Source: Mesorhizobium sp. L-8-3 (GTDB lineage: Bacteria > Pseudomonadota > Alphaproteobacteria > Rhizobiales > Rhizobiaceae). Taken from it: DNA of 64,000 nucleotides. Under the pieces are notes generated by a model. It made no database searches. It saw nothing but the letters and a program-made list of their open reading frames with translations, and was not told where the DNA came from. Numbering within the stretch: the first letter of the stretch is position 1; the number at the start of each line of letters is the position of its first letter. The translations under genes were made by a program, and so were the position numbers. Where the stretch lies: NCBI RefSeq assembly GCF_016756615.1, contig NZ_AP023262.1, positions 7,193,501 through 7,257,500 of the forward strand, read 5' to 3'. Shown here piece after piece: positions 47,798 to 56,582 of the stretch.

Positions 47798-48760
47798 ATG
47801 GCTGACGGACCCCTTTCGGAGCAATTAGTTACCGGCTTCGACGCCATGTCGGAGCAGTTCCAATTGGCGGCGCGCTACATCATCGATCATCCACATGACG
47901 TGGCGCTGCTATCCATGCGGGATCAAGCGCGTCTGGCCGGGGTGCAGCCAGCCACTATGACAAGACTGGCCAAGTATCTTGGCCTCGAAGGTTACGACGA
48001 ACTTCGACAAATGTACGCTGACGCGGTTCGCAGCGGCGATGTGGGTTTCGCACGAAAGGCAGACGCGCAAGTAGTCACCCAGAAACGCAAGGGCGACCAA
48101 GGTTTCGCTCGCGAGATTCTTCAAACGCAAGCAGCGCAAATCATCCATCTAACCGAATCCTCCCAGCTTGACGCGGTAGTATCAACCGCGCGGCGCCTTG
48201 CGGCTGCCAAACGCGTCTATTGCATCGGCCTGAGGTCGAGCCACTCGATTGTGTGGCATCTGCATTACATCTTGTCCATGATCGGGGAAAAGTCCGTACT
48301 GCTCGATGCGGTTGCCGGCACGGGAACGGATGCGTTTGCCCATGCCGCCCGGGAGGACGTGCTGTTTGCGACAAGCGTGTTCCCTTACACACGCGTAACG
48401 GTTGACCTCGCAAAATATGCGCATCATCGCGGCATTCCCATTGTCGCCATCACCGACAGCGAGGTTGCTCCACTCGCCCGCGTCGCCGACGACGTCGTCC
48501 TTGTCCAAACAAAAAGTCCGTCGTTCTTTCACACAATGACACCCGCGTTTGCAGTGGCGGAAGTGCTGGGGGCATTGATTGCTGGACAGCGTGCACAAGC
48601 TGCCCGTGAATCCCTGCTTCGATTCGATGCTCATTTGGCGGATTTCAACACCCACATTAAATCGAGAACCCAGACTCAAGCGCTTCGCTCGTCCAAGCCG
48701 ACCTCTTCAGCGGCGAAAAATACTGGCGGTCGGAAACCCAAAGGCAATGGCGCGAACTGA
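47798..48760 (+). CDS. MurR/RpiR family transcriptional regulator
   Basis: A 320-residue DNA-binding regulator. N-terminal winged helix-turn-helix about residues 10-85 (MRDQARLAGVQPATMTRLAK, then YLGLEGYDELRQMYADAVRS). SIS sugar-isomerase domain about 125-265 (KRVYCIGLRSSHSIVWHLHY, VLFATSVFPYTRVTVDLAKY, IPIVAITDSEVAPLARVADD), which binds a phosphorylated or small polar effector. The basic low-complexity tail (TSSAAKNTGGRKPKG) is unusual. ATG 47798 lacks a ribosome-binding site; a second Met at 47846 is possible. It lies beside the BKACE gene on the same strand. Its own promoter bears the motif found at three other promoters, so it is the natural candidate regulator. Confidence 0.88.
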   Translation: MADGPLSEQLVTGFDAMSEQFQLAARYIIDHPHDVALLSMRDQARLAGVQPATMTRLAKYLGLEGYDELRQMYADAVRSGDVGFARKADAQVVTQKRKGDQGFAREILQTQAAQIIHLTESSQLDAVVSTARRLAAAKRVYCIGLRSSHSIVWHLHYILSMIGEKSVLLDAVAGTGTDAFAHAAREDVLFATSVFPYTRVTVDLAKYAHHRGIPIVAITDSEVAPLARVADDVVLVQTKSPSFFHTMTPAFAVAEVLGALIAGQRAQAARESLLRFDAHLADFNTHIKSRTQTQALRSSKPTSSAAKNTGGRKPKGNGAN

Positions 48761-48956
48761 TCTCGGAATGCTGGCCTTAGAGTCTTTCACATTTTGACGG
48801 AAGCGTATCCGGCGTTTTCGAAGTAGTTGTTGCATTCGGCTGCCTCGATGGTTTCGACGAGGTGGCCGATGTGGCGCCAGGTGTCCTCGACGGTGCGTTT
48901 CTGCGCCTGGCGCATCCAGTGTTTGATCTTGGCGAAGGCCTGCTCGATTGATGGTG

Positions 48957-50282
48957 TGGATGGCTCCTGCTCCCGGCGTCGCATTGCGCCATAGTCGGGA
49001 TGTCATCGTCCCCTAGCAGAGGAGCCATCCATGTCCGAGCTTGCCACGGTCGGTATCGACCTCGCAAAGACCATTTTCCAGATCCATGGTGTCGACGAGA
49101 GCGGCCGAGTTCTCGTGCGCTGCCAACTTCGCCGAAGCCAGTTGCTCGCGTTTTTCCAAAAGCGGCCGCGGTGCCTGATCGGCATGGAGGCCTGCGCGGG
49201 TTCACACGACTGGGGGCGCAAGCTTCAGGAGATGGGGCATGATGTCCGACTGATGCCGCCGTCTTATGTGAAGCCTTACGTGAAGCGCGGGAAGACGGAT
49301 GCCGCGGACGCCGCCGCGATCTGCGAAGCGGTGACACGTCCCTCCATGCGGTTTGTTTCTATCAAGAGCGAGGCCTGCTCATCGGTTCTGGTTCTTCACC
49401 GCACACGAGACTTTCTGGTTCGCCAGCGCACGCAGATTGGCAATGCGATCCGAGCCCACATGACGGAGTTCGGTGTCATAACGGCGAAAGGCGCTCAGAA
49501 TGTCGATCGCTTGCGTGAACAACTGGATCGGCTGCCGCAGGCGGCTCGGCTGCCCATAACCCTGCTCTTCGAACAGCTGGCCGAGACGAATGAGCGGATC
49601 GAACGGCTGACCGAAGAGATCAAAGAGACCCACGAGCAAAATGAGGCAAGCCAGCGTCTGGCAACGATCCCGGGCGTCGGTATGCTTTCGGCGACGATCA
49701 TCGCGGCGACGACACCTGATGTCAGCAATTTCGACTGCGCGAGGGACTATGCAGCTTGGCTCGGGCTTACACCCAAACCGCACTCCACCGGCGGCAAGCA
49801 GAAGGTCGGCCAAATATCGAAGATGGGTAATCGATATATCCGACGCTTGCTGTATCTGGGCGCCATGGCGCAGATCATGCTCAGATGTAGACTCAAGCGC
49901 GAGCCGGGGTCGGACTGGCTATCGAGCATGCTGATCCGGAAGAAGACGAAAGTCGTCGCCATCGCCCTGGCGCATCGCATGGCAAGAACAATCTTCGCCG
50001 TCCTCAGGGACGGATCGCGTTACGAGCCGCAGGCTTCCTGACGGGCTCTCGGAATGGTCAGGGCAAAGTGAGGTGATGGCGAACAAACGGAGACGAAGAA
50101 CCAGGACACCCCGATCAATCCGAAGCGCCTCGAGCGCGCTCGATTGAGTGGGACCTGTTCTCCAAGCGGATATTCATCAGGGCGCGCAGCGATCCCGTTG
50201 CACATTCAGACGCCGTATACATGGCCGCAACCGACCTGTTCACCAAACCTGATCCGCCCCCTTGACCCGCAGGAGCCATCCA
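48957..50282 (+). mobile_element. IS110/IS1111-type element Z
   Basis: Short terminal inverted repeats TGGATGGCTCC (48957-48967) and GGAGCCATCCA (50272-50282), as in the IS1111 subgroup. It is inserted in the IS630 transposase gene just after the DLNP codons. It carries one intact transposase gene. Confidence 0.8.
49031..50041 (+). CDS. IS110-family transposase of element Z
   Basis: A 336-residue DEDD transposase. N-terminal RuvC-like domain: LATVGIDLAKTIFQIHGVDE (first Asp), PRCLIGMEACAGSHDWGRKL (Glu), VKRGKTDAADAAAICEA (two Asp). C-terminal Transposase_20 domain: QRLATIPGVGMLSATIIAAT, CARDYAAWLGLTPKPHSTGG, KQKVGQISKMGNRYIRRLLY. Length and motifs are complete, so it is probably functional. 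The ATG follows a GGAG site inside the left end. IS110 enzymes use a bridge RNA encoded in the element's non-coding region; about 230 bases at 50042-50282 could hold it. Confidence 0.88.
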   Translation: MSELATVGIDLAKTIFQIHGVDESGRVLVRCQLRRSQLLAFFQKRPRCLIGMEACAGSHDWGRKLQEMGHDVRLMPPSYVKPYVKRGKTDAADAAAICEAVTRPSMRFVSIKSEACSSVLVLHRTRDFLVRQRTQIGNAIRAHMTEFGVITAKGAQNVDRLREQLDRLPQAARLPITLLFEQLAETNERIERLTEEIKETHEQNEASQRLATIPGVGMLSATIIAATTPDVSNFDCARDYAAWLGLTPKPHSTGGKQKVGQISKMGNRYIRRLLYLGAMAQIMLRCRLKREPGSDWLSSMLIRKKTKVVAIALAHRMARTIFAVLRDGSRYEPQAS

Positions 50283-50730
50283 TACACGGATTGAGGTCGG
50301 GTGAGTAGGGCGGCAGGTACCAGAGCCTGGCGCCAGCGGCCTTGATCATCTGCCTGACGGCCGCGGACTTATGGCTTCCCAGGTTGATGGGGTGGACGCC
50401 CCCTCACGGCATCGCTGTGCCAAAGTGGTGTCGTTGATCATTACTTGAACGGAGGCGTCCATGTTGGAAGTTAGCACAATCGGGTTGGATCTGGCGAAGA
50501 ACGTGTTCCAGATGCACGGCGCGGATGGATCGGGAGCCGTGGCCTTCCGCAAGAAACTGCGTCGTGACCAAGTGCTCAAGTTTCTTGCCGCGCAGCCTGC
50601 TTGCACGGTGGCCATGGAGGCCTGCGCCGGCGGTCATTACTGGGCGCGGGAGATTGCGAAGCTTGGGCACGATGCCCGGCTAATCGCTCCGGGATATGTG
50701 AAGCCTTTCGTGAAGCGGCAGAAGATGGGA

Positions 50731-52180
50731 TGGTTGCCGCCCTCCCCAGACGGCATCGCAATGTGCCAAGGTCGTGGTGTTCAACGCCACGAGAAGGAGA
50801 GGACGGCAAATGAACGATACTATGATCGGGGTGGACCTGGCAAAGAACGTTTTCCAGCTTCACGGCGCGACAATGACGGGGCATCTGAGATTCCGTAAGA
50901 AGCTGACGCGGTCACGGTTCCGGCAGTTTATGGCAAGCCAGCCGCCTGCTGTGGTTGTGATGGAAGCATGCGGCAGCGCGAGCTACTGGGCCCGAGAAAT
51001 GGTCAAGCTTGGCCACGAGGTGAAGCTGATCGCACCTCAATATGTGCGGCCCTTTGTCAAACGGCAGAAAAACGATGCTGCCGATGCTGAAGCAATCGTC
51101 GTTGCAGCACAGCGTCCGGAGATGCGTTTTGTACAGCCGAAGTCGGAAGATCAACAGGCATGCGCTGTGTTGTTCCGAGGTCGGGAGCGCCTCCTCCATC
51201 AGCGCACCGAGCTTGTGAATGCTCTGCGTTCGGTGCTGTACGAATATGGTCACATCATTCCGAAAGGGATCGCCCACATCAAGCGGATCGAGGGCATCCT
51301 GGAGGCACCCAACAGTGACCTGCCCGAATTGGTACGCGAGGAATGCCGCGACCTGATTGAGCAGATTGCCGAGAAGACAGCTCGGATCGACGTCAAAACG
51401 GCAAAGGCCAAAGCCCTTTCCCTGGCGACCGATACAGCGCGGCGCCTGCAGACAATGCCTGGTGTCGGGCCCCAGACCGCGTTGGCGATCAGCGGCTTTG
51501 CTCCGCCGATGGAGAGCTTCAAACGCGGGCGAGACTTTGCGGCCTGGCTTGGGCTTGTGCCACGTCAATACACCTCCGGCGGCAAAGAGCGACTTGGACG
51601 CGTGTCGAAGGCTGGCCAAACTGATATCCGTTCTTTGTTGATCATCGGTGCCATGTCACGCCTGACAGTGCTGGCCCGCAAATCCATCGTCGAGGGTTCA
51701 TGGCTGGCACGGATGCTGCGTCGCAAGCCGCTCATGCTGGTCGCGATCGCGCTTGCGAACAAGATGGCGCGGGCGATCTGGGCGATGATGACAAAGAAAG
51801 AGGATTATCGAAATCCGGCGCGAGTTGTGGCTGCATGACGGATGCATCACCACACGAACTGCGCCGGTGAAGGAGGTGTAGGAAGTCGATGACCTGAATG
51901 GGCACAATGATCGAAAAGATCTGGATCAGGAAAACCAGACATCGTTCGCGAGCTTGAAAGCTCTTGCAGAAGATTTGGACCCGATCCGCAGATCACCATA
52001 CTGGCCCGCGGCTTCTTGAAAGGTCGCAACGAAAGGCCTGAGAGAAGAACGCACTCGATCACCGGGCACATCAGGTTGGAAGGCTTCTTGCATCGAGGGC
52101 GGCAACCAGAGAAGAGAAGAACGCACTCGATCACCGGGCACATCAGGTTGGAAGGCTTCTTGCATCGAGGGCGGCAACCA
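50731..52180 (+). mobile_element. IS110/IS1111-type element Y, nested in X
   Basis: 14-bp terminal repeats TGGTTGCCGCCCTC (50731-50744) and GAGGGCGGCAACCA (52167-52180, with a second copy at 52095-52108). It lies between the codons KRQK and NDAADAE of the element X transposase. The right end is duplicated in tandem, see the repeat at 52043. Confidence 0.75.
50810..51838 (+). CDS. IS110-family transposase of element Y
   Basis: A 342-residue DEDD transposase, complete. Motifs: DTMIGVDLAKNVFQLHGATM, PAVVVMEACGSASYWAREMV, VKRQKNDAADAEAIVVAAQR, then C-terminal RLQTMPGVGPQTALAISGFA, GRDFAAWLGLVPRQYTSGGK, RLGRVSKAGQTDIRSLLIIG. ATG 50810 with GAAGGAGAGG in front. Its KRQKNDAADAE block is the same peptide motif at which it has interrupted element X, which fits a target within a related transposase gene. 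The non-coding region 51839-52180 may encode a guide RNA. Confidence 0.88.
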   Translation: MNDTMIGVDLAKNVFQLHGATMTGHLRFRKKLTRSRFRQFMASQPPAVVVMEACGSASYWAREMVKLGHEVKLIAPQYVRPFVKRQKNDAADAEAIVVAAQRPEMRFVQPKSEDQQACAVLFRGRERLLHQRTELVNALRSVLYEYGHIIPKGIAHIKRIEGILEAPNSDLPELVREECRDLIEQIAEKTARIDVKTAKAKALSLATDTARRLQTMPGVGPQTALAISGFAPPMESFKRGRDFAAWLGLVPRQYTSGGKERLGRVSKAGQTDIRSLLIIGAMSRLTVLARKSIVEGSWLARMLRRKPLMLVAIALANKMARAIWAMMTKKEDYRNPARVVAA

Positions 52181-52186
52181 GAGAAG
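52043..52186 (+). repeat. Two tandem 72-bp copies at the right end of element Y
   Basis: Units 52043-52114 and 52115-52186 appear identical and each contains the right terminal repeat GAGGGCGGCAACCA. 72 is a multiple of three, so a fortuitous plus-strand frame reads a 24-residue repeat across it into the element X gene. Tandem ends could arise from an aberrant insertion or replication slippage. Confidence 0.85.
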
Positions 52187-52615
52187 AACGATGCCGCTGA
52201 CGCTGAGGCGATCTGCGAAGCAACCCAGAGGCCTACCATGCGGTTCGTAGCGGCAAAGAGCGAAGAGGGCCGCGGCAATGGTGTTCCGCGTTCGCGATCT
52301 TATGGTTCGTCAGCGGACCCAGACCATCAATGCGATACGGGGCCATCTTGCCGAATTCGGACTCGTGGCTGCACAGGGTCTCTTCCATGCCGCCAAGCTT
52401 GTCGCGGCGATTGAGGACAAAGGTACCGCCATCCCCGAAGCTGCCCGTCCGATCCTGTCTCTGCTCGTTGCACAGTTGCGGTCGCTGGATGAGAGAGTGG
52501 CCGTGCTCGACCGCGAGATCGCCCGGCGTGCCAAGGAGGATGCAGAAGCCAGGCGATTGATGACCATTCCCGGCATAGGGCCGATCACCGCGACGGCACT
52601 TGCTGCTCTGGCTCC

Positions 52616-54413
52616 TATAGCGCGACGATCAGGATGAGACGCCGTATTGCCTCACGTAACGATGCTCCCTGAGGCTCGAATGTTGCCTCATCCATTTTGC
52701 TCCCGGCTTGGGTGAAGGAGGCCCGGCGCGGAGATGGCCGGGGTTTCGGAGCGTCGGGCCTCCTTGGCGAGCGCCAGGAAGCCTCAGTTTGGCCTTGCGA
52801 TCTCCGGGATCGGTGGCCCGTTGTTTAAGGGGCCAAACAGCAGCGCGTCCGCCTGTTCGCTGCGCCAGACCTTCAGCCGACGCTGAAGTGTTCGAAGCAG
52901 TTTGTTCGGGTAATCGCCGGGATACTCGGCCTGCAGTCGTGACAGAAGTTCGCTGCCGGTTCGCCATGGTTCGGCTTCGAACCAATTTCGCAAGTCGGCA
53001 GTTGCCTTGACGAGAGGGTCAGGACGCCGCCGCCCTCTTTTGGCCTTCACAATCGGGCGATCCGTCGGCCGGATAGCTCCGTCCTTCCAAGCTGTCCGCA
53101 AACTCGCCAGGAAAAGGTCGATTGGTTGAGCTGTGCCGTCAGGGCGGATGGCCTGCGAAGTATCGGCAAGCGCAGCGAGTCGCTCCTGCACGGCGCGGAT
53201 ATCGCGCAATAGCAGGACAGGATCGAGCCCGGCGTAGATTTCCTGCAGACGGGAGCGGACTGCATCGGAGGTGCGAGCGTCGGCAACCAGACGCTGATGC
53301 GGCGTAGCTGGCGGACTATACGTCTTGCGCATACGTGCGCCGTCGCGCTGCTTCGCGATCAACTTGAACGATGGCTGAAAGAAGTTCACGAACAGCCGCG
53401 CTGACCGGTAGAGCTTCGCTAGCAGCGTGGCGGCCTCCAGCCCCTCGAACCGACGATATCCGACCATCCTACGCACCACGGCGCCATTCTTCTGCTCAAC
53501 AAAGGCCTGGTCATTCTTGCGGTAGGGGCGGCAGCGCGTGAAGACGATGTTGGCGGCGTCGCAATAGGCCTTCAGCGTCTCGTTCATGAAAACGGTGTCG
53601 TTGTCCGTATCTAGGCCCAGAAGCGCGAAGGGCAGTTGCTTGCGCAATTCAGTGAGCACCGTGCTCAACAGTGTCTGTTCGCGAACCAGCAGGGGCGCAC
53701 ATTCCGTCCAGCCGGTCGCGATGTCGGTGAGCACGAACGTTTGGATGAAGCTGCCGCGAGTCGAAGGGCCGCTATGGGCCACGAGGTCCGCCTCAACGAA
53801 GCCTGGCGCAGGATCGTCCCAATCCGCCGACGTTCTAATGGGAATGCTCCGTCGCAGGGCGTGCGCCGCGGGCCGTCGTCGGGGACGTCCCAGGCCTTCT
53901 CGGATCGGTCGCAGCGTCCTGTCGATCGTGGCCGCGCTCATCGCCAGCAATTTGCCCCGGATTTCCAGCGCTGGGTCAAAATGACCGTGCCGTTCCATTG
54001 CCTCGATAAGGACGGGCAGCAACGCTTTCAGCCGCTTGCCGCAGACGCGGTCAGACGCCTCCCAGAGCAATATGAGCGCATTGCGTTCCGCTTCATCATA
54101 AATTCGCGGCCGCGCTCGCCGGCCTGAAAACGGCCCTTCACGGCGTCGTAGCAGCCGCATCGCGTGCTTGCGGTGAAAGCCCGTGATGACGACGAACTCA
54201 TCCAAAATTCTCGCCTTCTCCGCTCGCGTCGAAGCACGATAGCGCTCTGAAACCGCCGTCGTCAGTTCTTTCCTTGTCGCCATGCTCAGCCGTCCCATCG
54301 TCGCCCCTGCTCATACCCCTCGGTAGGGAGCAACTTATGTGAGGCAACGGTTGAATATTCGGGAACAATTCAGGCGAGGCAATGCGAGTCTCACCTTGAT
54401 TGTCGCCGCGCAG
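52616..54413 (-). mobile_element. ISNCY/IS1202-like insertion sequence, copy 2 (1798 bp)
   Basis: Same element as 11140-12937, in the same orientation. The 5-bp duplication GCTCC lies at 52611-52615 and 54414-54418 within the IS110-X transposase gene (ALAP/SATTF). The two copies form direct repeats 41.5 kb apart. Confidence 0.92.
52784..54298 (-). CDS. ISNCY/IS1202-like transposase with integrase core, copy 2
   Basis: Translates to the same 504 residues as the gene at 11308-12822, with the same helix-turn-helix region and DDE core (FVEADLVAHSG, LGLDTDNDTVFMN, FVEQKNGAVVRR). The absence of differences between the copies points to recent transposition or gene conversion. Several plus-strand open frames over it are shadows. 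It sits inside a dead IS110 transposase gene, so its insertion probably had no fitness cost. Confidence 0.88.
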   Translation of the reverse strand: MGRLSMATRKELTTAVSERYRASTRAEKARILDEFVVITGFHRKHAMRLLRRREGPFSGRRARPRIYDEAERNALILLWEASDRVCGKRLKALLPVLIEAMERHGHFDPALEIRGKLLAMSAATIDRTLRPIREGLGRPRRRPAAHALRRSIPIRTSADWDDPAPGFVEADLVAHSGPSTRGSFIQTFVLTDIATGWTECAPLLVREQTLLSTVLTELRKQLPFALLGLDTDNDTVFMNETLKAYCDAANIVFTRCRPYRKNDQAFVEQKNGAVVRRMVGYRRFEGLEAATLLAKLYRSARLFVNFFQPSFKLIAKQRDGARMRKTYSPPATPHQRLVADARTSDAVRSRLQEIYAGLDPVLLLRDIRAVQERLAALADTSQAIRPDGTAQPIDLFLASLRTAWKDGAIRPTDRPIVKAKRGRRRPDPLVKATADLRNWFEAEPWRTGSELLSRLQAEYPGDYPNKLLRTLQRRLKVWRSEQADALLFGPLNNGPPIPEIARPN

Positions 54414-55277
54414 GCTCCATCGGCGACAACCTTCAAGAGGGGGCGAGACTTCGCGGCCTGGCTCGGCCTCACGCCGCAGCTGCAACGCTCCACGGGCGGA
54501 AAGCAGAAGCTCGGCGAGACGTCTCGGATGGGCGAGCGAACGCTACGCCGGCTGCTGATCATAGGGGCCAGCGCGGCCGTACGCTGGGCAATGCGGAAGG
54601 GGAAATCTGCGGACCCATGGCTCATGCGCATCTTGGGCCGCAAGCCGCCCATGTTGGTGATCGTCGCGCTTGCCAACAAGACTGCACGCATCGTCTGGGC
54701 ACTGATGGCGAAAGGCGGAACTTATCGGGCTCCAGCCGTGGCGGGTTAGTTCCGCTCGGCCAGAAGGCCTCGAAAGTGTGAGAAGGTCAAACGGAGAGTA
54801 TGGCGCAACGGTCAACGAGACGGGATCGGGAAAACCAGATCATGGATACGCGCCTTGAGCGCGCCAGATTGAATTGGACCCGCTCCGCGAACTCCCATAC
54901 AGGCCCGCGGCATGTGACAGCCGCAACAGAGGCCGGACACATGTCAGCACCGACCACGCTCCGTGCTCTTCGAAAGATTGTCTTGCACCAACGGGGGCGT
55001 CCACACATGTCCATGACGACGATATCGCCGGGCTTCAGCACGGTGACGAGCTGCTGTTCGACATAAGCACGGAAGCATTGGCCATTGATCGGCCCGTCGA
55101 AGACGCAAGGCGCCGCCAGCCGATCGCAGCGCAGCGCGCCGAGGAAGGTCAGCGTGCGCCAGTGGCCGTACGGAGCCAGGCCGCGCAGCCGCTTGCCCTT
55201 CGGCACCCAGCCGCGCAGCGGAGCCATGTTGGTTTTGATCCAGGGGTGAGTAGGCCGGAGGGATTTCACCTGCCGGC

Positions 55278-55322
55278 CTCTCGCAGAACGGTGCGTGAAC
55301 CTCTCGATTCACACCGCTCCCA
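55278..55322 (-). ncRNA. Domain V-like hairpin of the intact group II intron
   Basis: Minus strand GAGCGGTGTGAATCGAGAGG followed by TTCACGCACCGTTCTGCG forms the characteristic 34-nt hairpin with bulge. It begins at the end of the RT gene, and a bulged-A domain VI stem (CCGGCAGGTG and CCTCCGGCC) follows. Confidence 0.7.
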
Positions 55323-56582
55323 TCAGGCAAACGTATTCGTTCCGAAAGCCTTCCAGTGCACAAACAGTCCTGGATTTTCCCGCGCCAGCTTTCTCACGAA
55401 GAGGCTGGCACGTGTCTTATGGGACTGAAAGCGCTTGAACTTACGCATGATCCACGCCCTGAGCTTCCGGTTGACGTAATCAGCCAGAGTGGACAGGGCC
55501 GAACGGCTGTAGCGGCCATAATAGGCTATCCATCCGCGAAGGAGTGGATTGAGCTGTTGGGCGATTTCAGCCAGCGTCCCCGGCGTCTGCCGCGGGATGT
55601 TCAAGCTTTTGATCGTGGCCCGCATCGACTTCATTGCCGTTGGGCTGGCCGCAGGCGTGTAACCACAGAAGAACTCATCTCGCCGTGTGTTCGCCACGCG
55701 TCGCGGCCTGAACTGATACCCGAGGAAGTCGAACACGACATTCGGGTATTCCCCCCTGCGCCTTTGGTCTTTGCAGTAGACGATTTTGGTCTTTGTCGGA
55801 TGCATTTGAAGCCCGCATGCTGCCAGTCGAGCACCAAGCTCCGCCTTGAGGGCTTCTGCCTGCTGCTCATTGCGGCAATGCACAAGGCCATCGTCCGCAT
55901 ATCGACACCATGGAAGGTCAGGATGCGTCCGGGTCATCCACAGATCAAATGCATAGTGCATGAAGAGATTCGACAAGATCGGGCTAACAACGCCCCCTTG
56001 CGGGGTACCGCGTGTGCGCTCGACGACTTCCCCGTTCTTCTCCATCGGCGCTGCCAGCCATCTTTCGATGTAGAGCAGAGCCCACTTGCATGTGACGTGC
56101 TTTCTGACCGCCTTCAGCAGGAGATCGTGCGGAAGATTGTCAAACAGCCCTTTGACGTCGAATTCCAGAACCCAGTCATGCTTCCAGCATCGCTGACGCG
56201 TGACGCCAACTGCATCCAGAGCCGATTTTCCCGGCCTGTAGCCGTAGGAGTCTGGAAGAAAGAGGATATCCAAATCCGGCTCAATCATCTGCTTGACTAC
56301 CATCTGTGCGATCCGATCGCTGACGGTGGGCACACCCAAAACCCTTTCGCCCCCACTCTTCTTCGGAATGGAGACAGCGCGAACCGGCGGTGGGAAGTAC
56401 GTCCCTGAGGACATCCGATTCCAGACCTTGTAGAGGTTTCCTGCAAGGTCCTTCTCGAACATCTCCAGGGTCTGCCCGTCCACCCCGGCTGCGCCCTGGT
56501 TGGCTTTGACCGCTTTGTAAGCTTCGTACACTTGTCGTTTCGCAATTCGAAACGGCTTGTCTGTCGTATCTTCTGAAGTCAT
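55323..56582 (-). CDS. Group II intron reverse transcriptase/maturase (LtrA family, RmInt1-like)
   Basis: A 419-residue multifunctional protein needed for intron splicing and retrohoming. RT blocks: QVYEAYKAVKANQGAAGVDG, ERVLGVPTVSDRIAQMVVKQ, DSYGYRPGKSALDAVGVTRQ, RGTPQGGVVSPILSNLFMHY, and the active site CRYADDGLVHC, intact. Maturase domain X: YVNRKLRAWIMRKFKRFQSH. As in RmInt1 no HNH endonuclease domain follows, so retrohoming would use a replication-fork primer. Start at 56582 (MTSEDTTDKPFRIAKRQ), matching RmInt1-type N-termini; length agrees with that protein. No frameshifts seen, so probably functional. Confidence 0.9.
   Translation of the reverse strand: MTSEDTTDKPFRIAKRQVYEAYKAVKANQGAAGVDGQTLEMFEKDLAGNLYKVWNRMSSGTYFPPPVRAVSIPKKSGGERVLGVPTVSDRIAQMVVKQMIEPDLDILFLPDSYGYRPGKSALDAVGVTRQRCWKHDWVLEFDVKGLFDNLPHDLLLKAVRKHVTCKWALLYIERWLAAPMEKNGEVVERTRGTPQGGVVSPILSNLFMHYAFDLWMTRTHPDLPWCRYADDGLVHCRNEQQAEALKAELGARLAACGLQMHPTKTKIVYCKDQRRRGEYPNVVFDFLGYQFRPRRVANTRRDEFFCGYTPAASPTAMKSMRATIKSLNIPRQTPGTLAEIAQQLNPLLRGWIAYYGRYSRSALSTLADYVNRKLRAWIMRKFKRFQSHKTRASLFVRKLARENPGLFVHWKAFGTNTFA

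Larger units (their letters stand above)
50461..54749 (+). pseudogene. IS110-family transposase of element X, split twice
   Basis: 5' part 50461-50726: VSTIGLDLAKNVFQMHGADG, CTVAMEACAGGHYWAREIAK, ending KPFVKRQK. After IS110-Y: NDAADAEAICEATQRPTMRF from 52187, a frameshift near 52265, then VFRVRDLMVRQRTQTINAIR and MTIPGIGPITATALAALAP up to 52615. After ISNCY copy 2: SATTFKRGRDFAAWLGLTPQ and RMGERTLRRLLIIGASAAVR to the stop at 54749. Joining across the 5-bp duplication GCTCC restores the frame. ATG 50461 follows GGAGG. Besides the two insertions it carries its own frameshift. Confidence 0.82.
50392..55004 (+). mobile_element. IS110/IS1111-type element X, containing two further elements
   Basis: Terminal repeats GTGGACGCCCCC at the left (50392) and GGGGGCGTCCAC at the right (54993-55004). 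Inside lie IS110-Y (50731-52180) and ISNCY copy 2 (52616-54413). Without them it would be about 1.35 kb, normal for the family. It is inserted in the IS630 gene between the codons for VVMD and NLGSHK. Confidence 0.75.

Noticed and set aside
48957-52186. Short repeats that could suggest a CRISPR array
   Set aside because: Only two tandem units without spacers, and terminal repeats of IS110 elements; no cas genes anywhere in the window.
52016-52414. Plus-strand frame with two 24-residue repeats joined to IS110 sequence
   Set aside because: The repeat is a tandem duplication of an IS end that happens to be in frame with the disrupted IS110-X gene, not a repeat protein.
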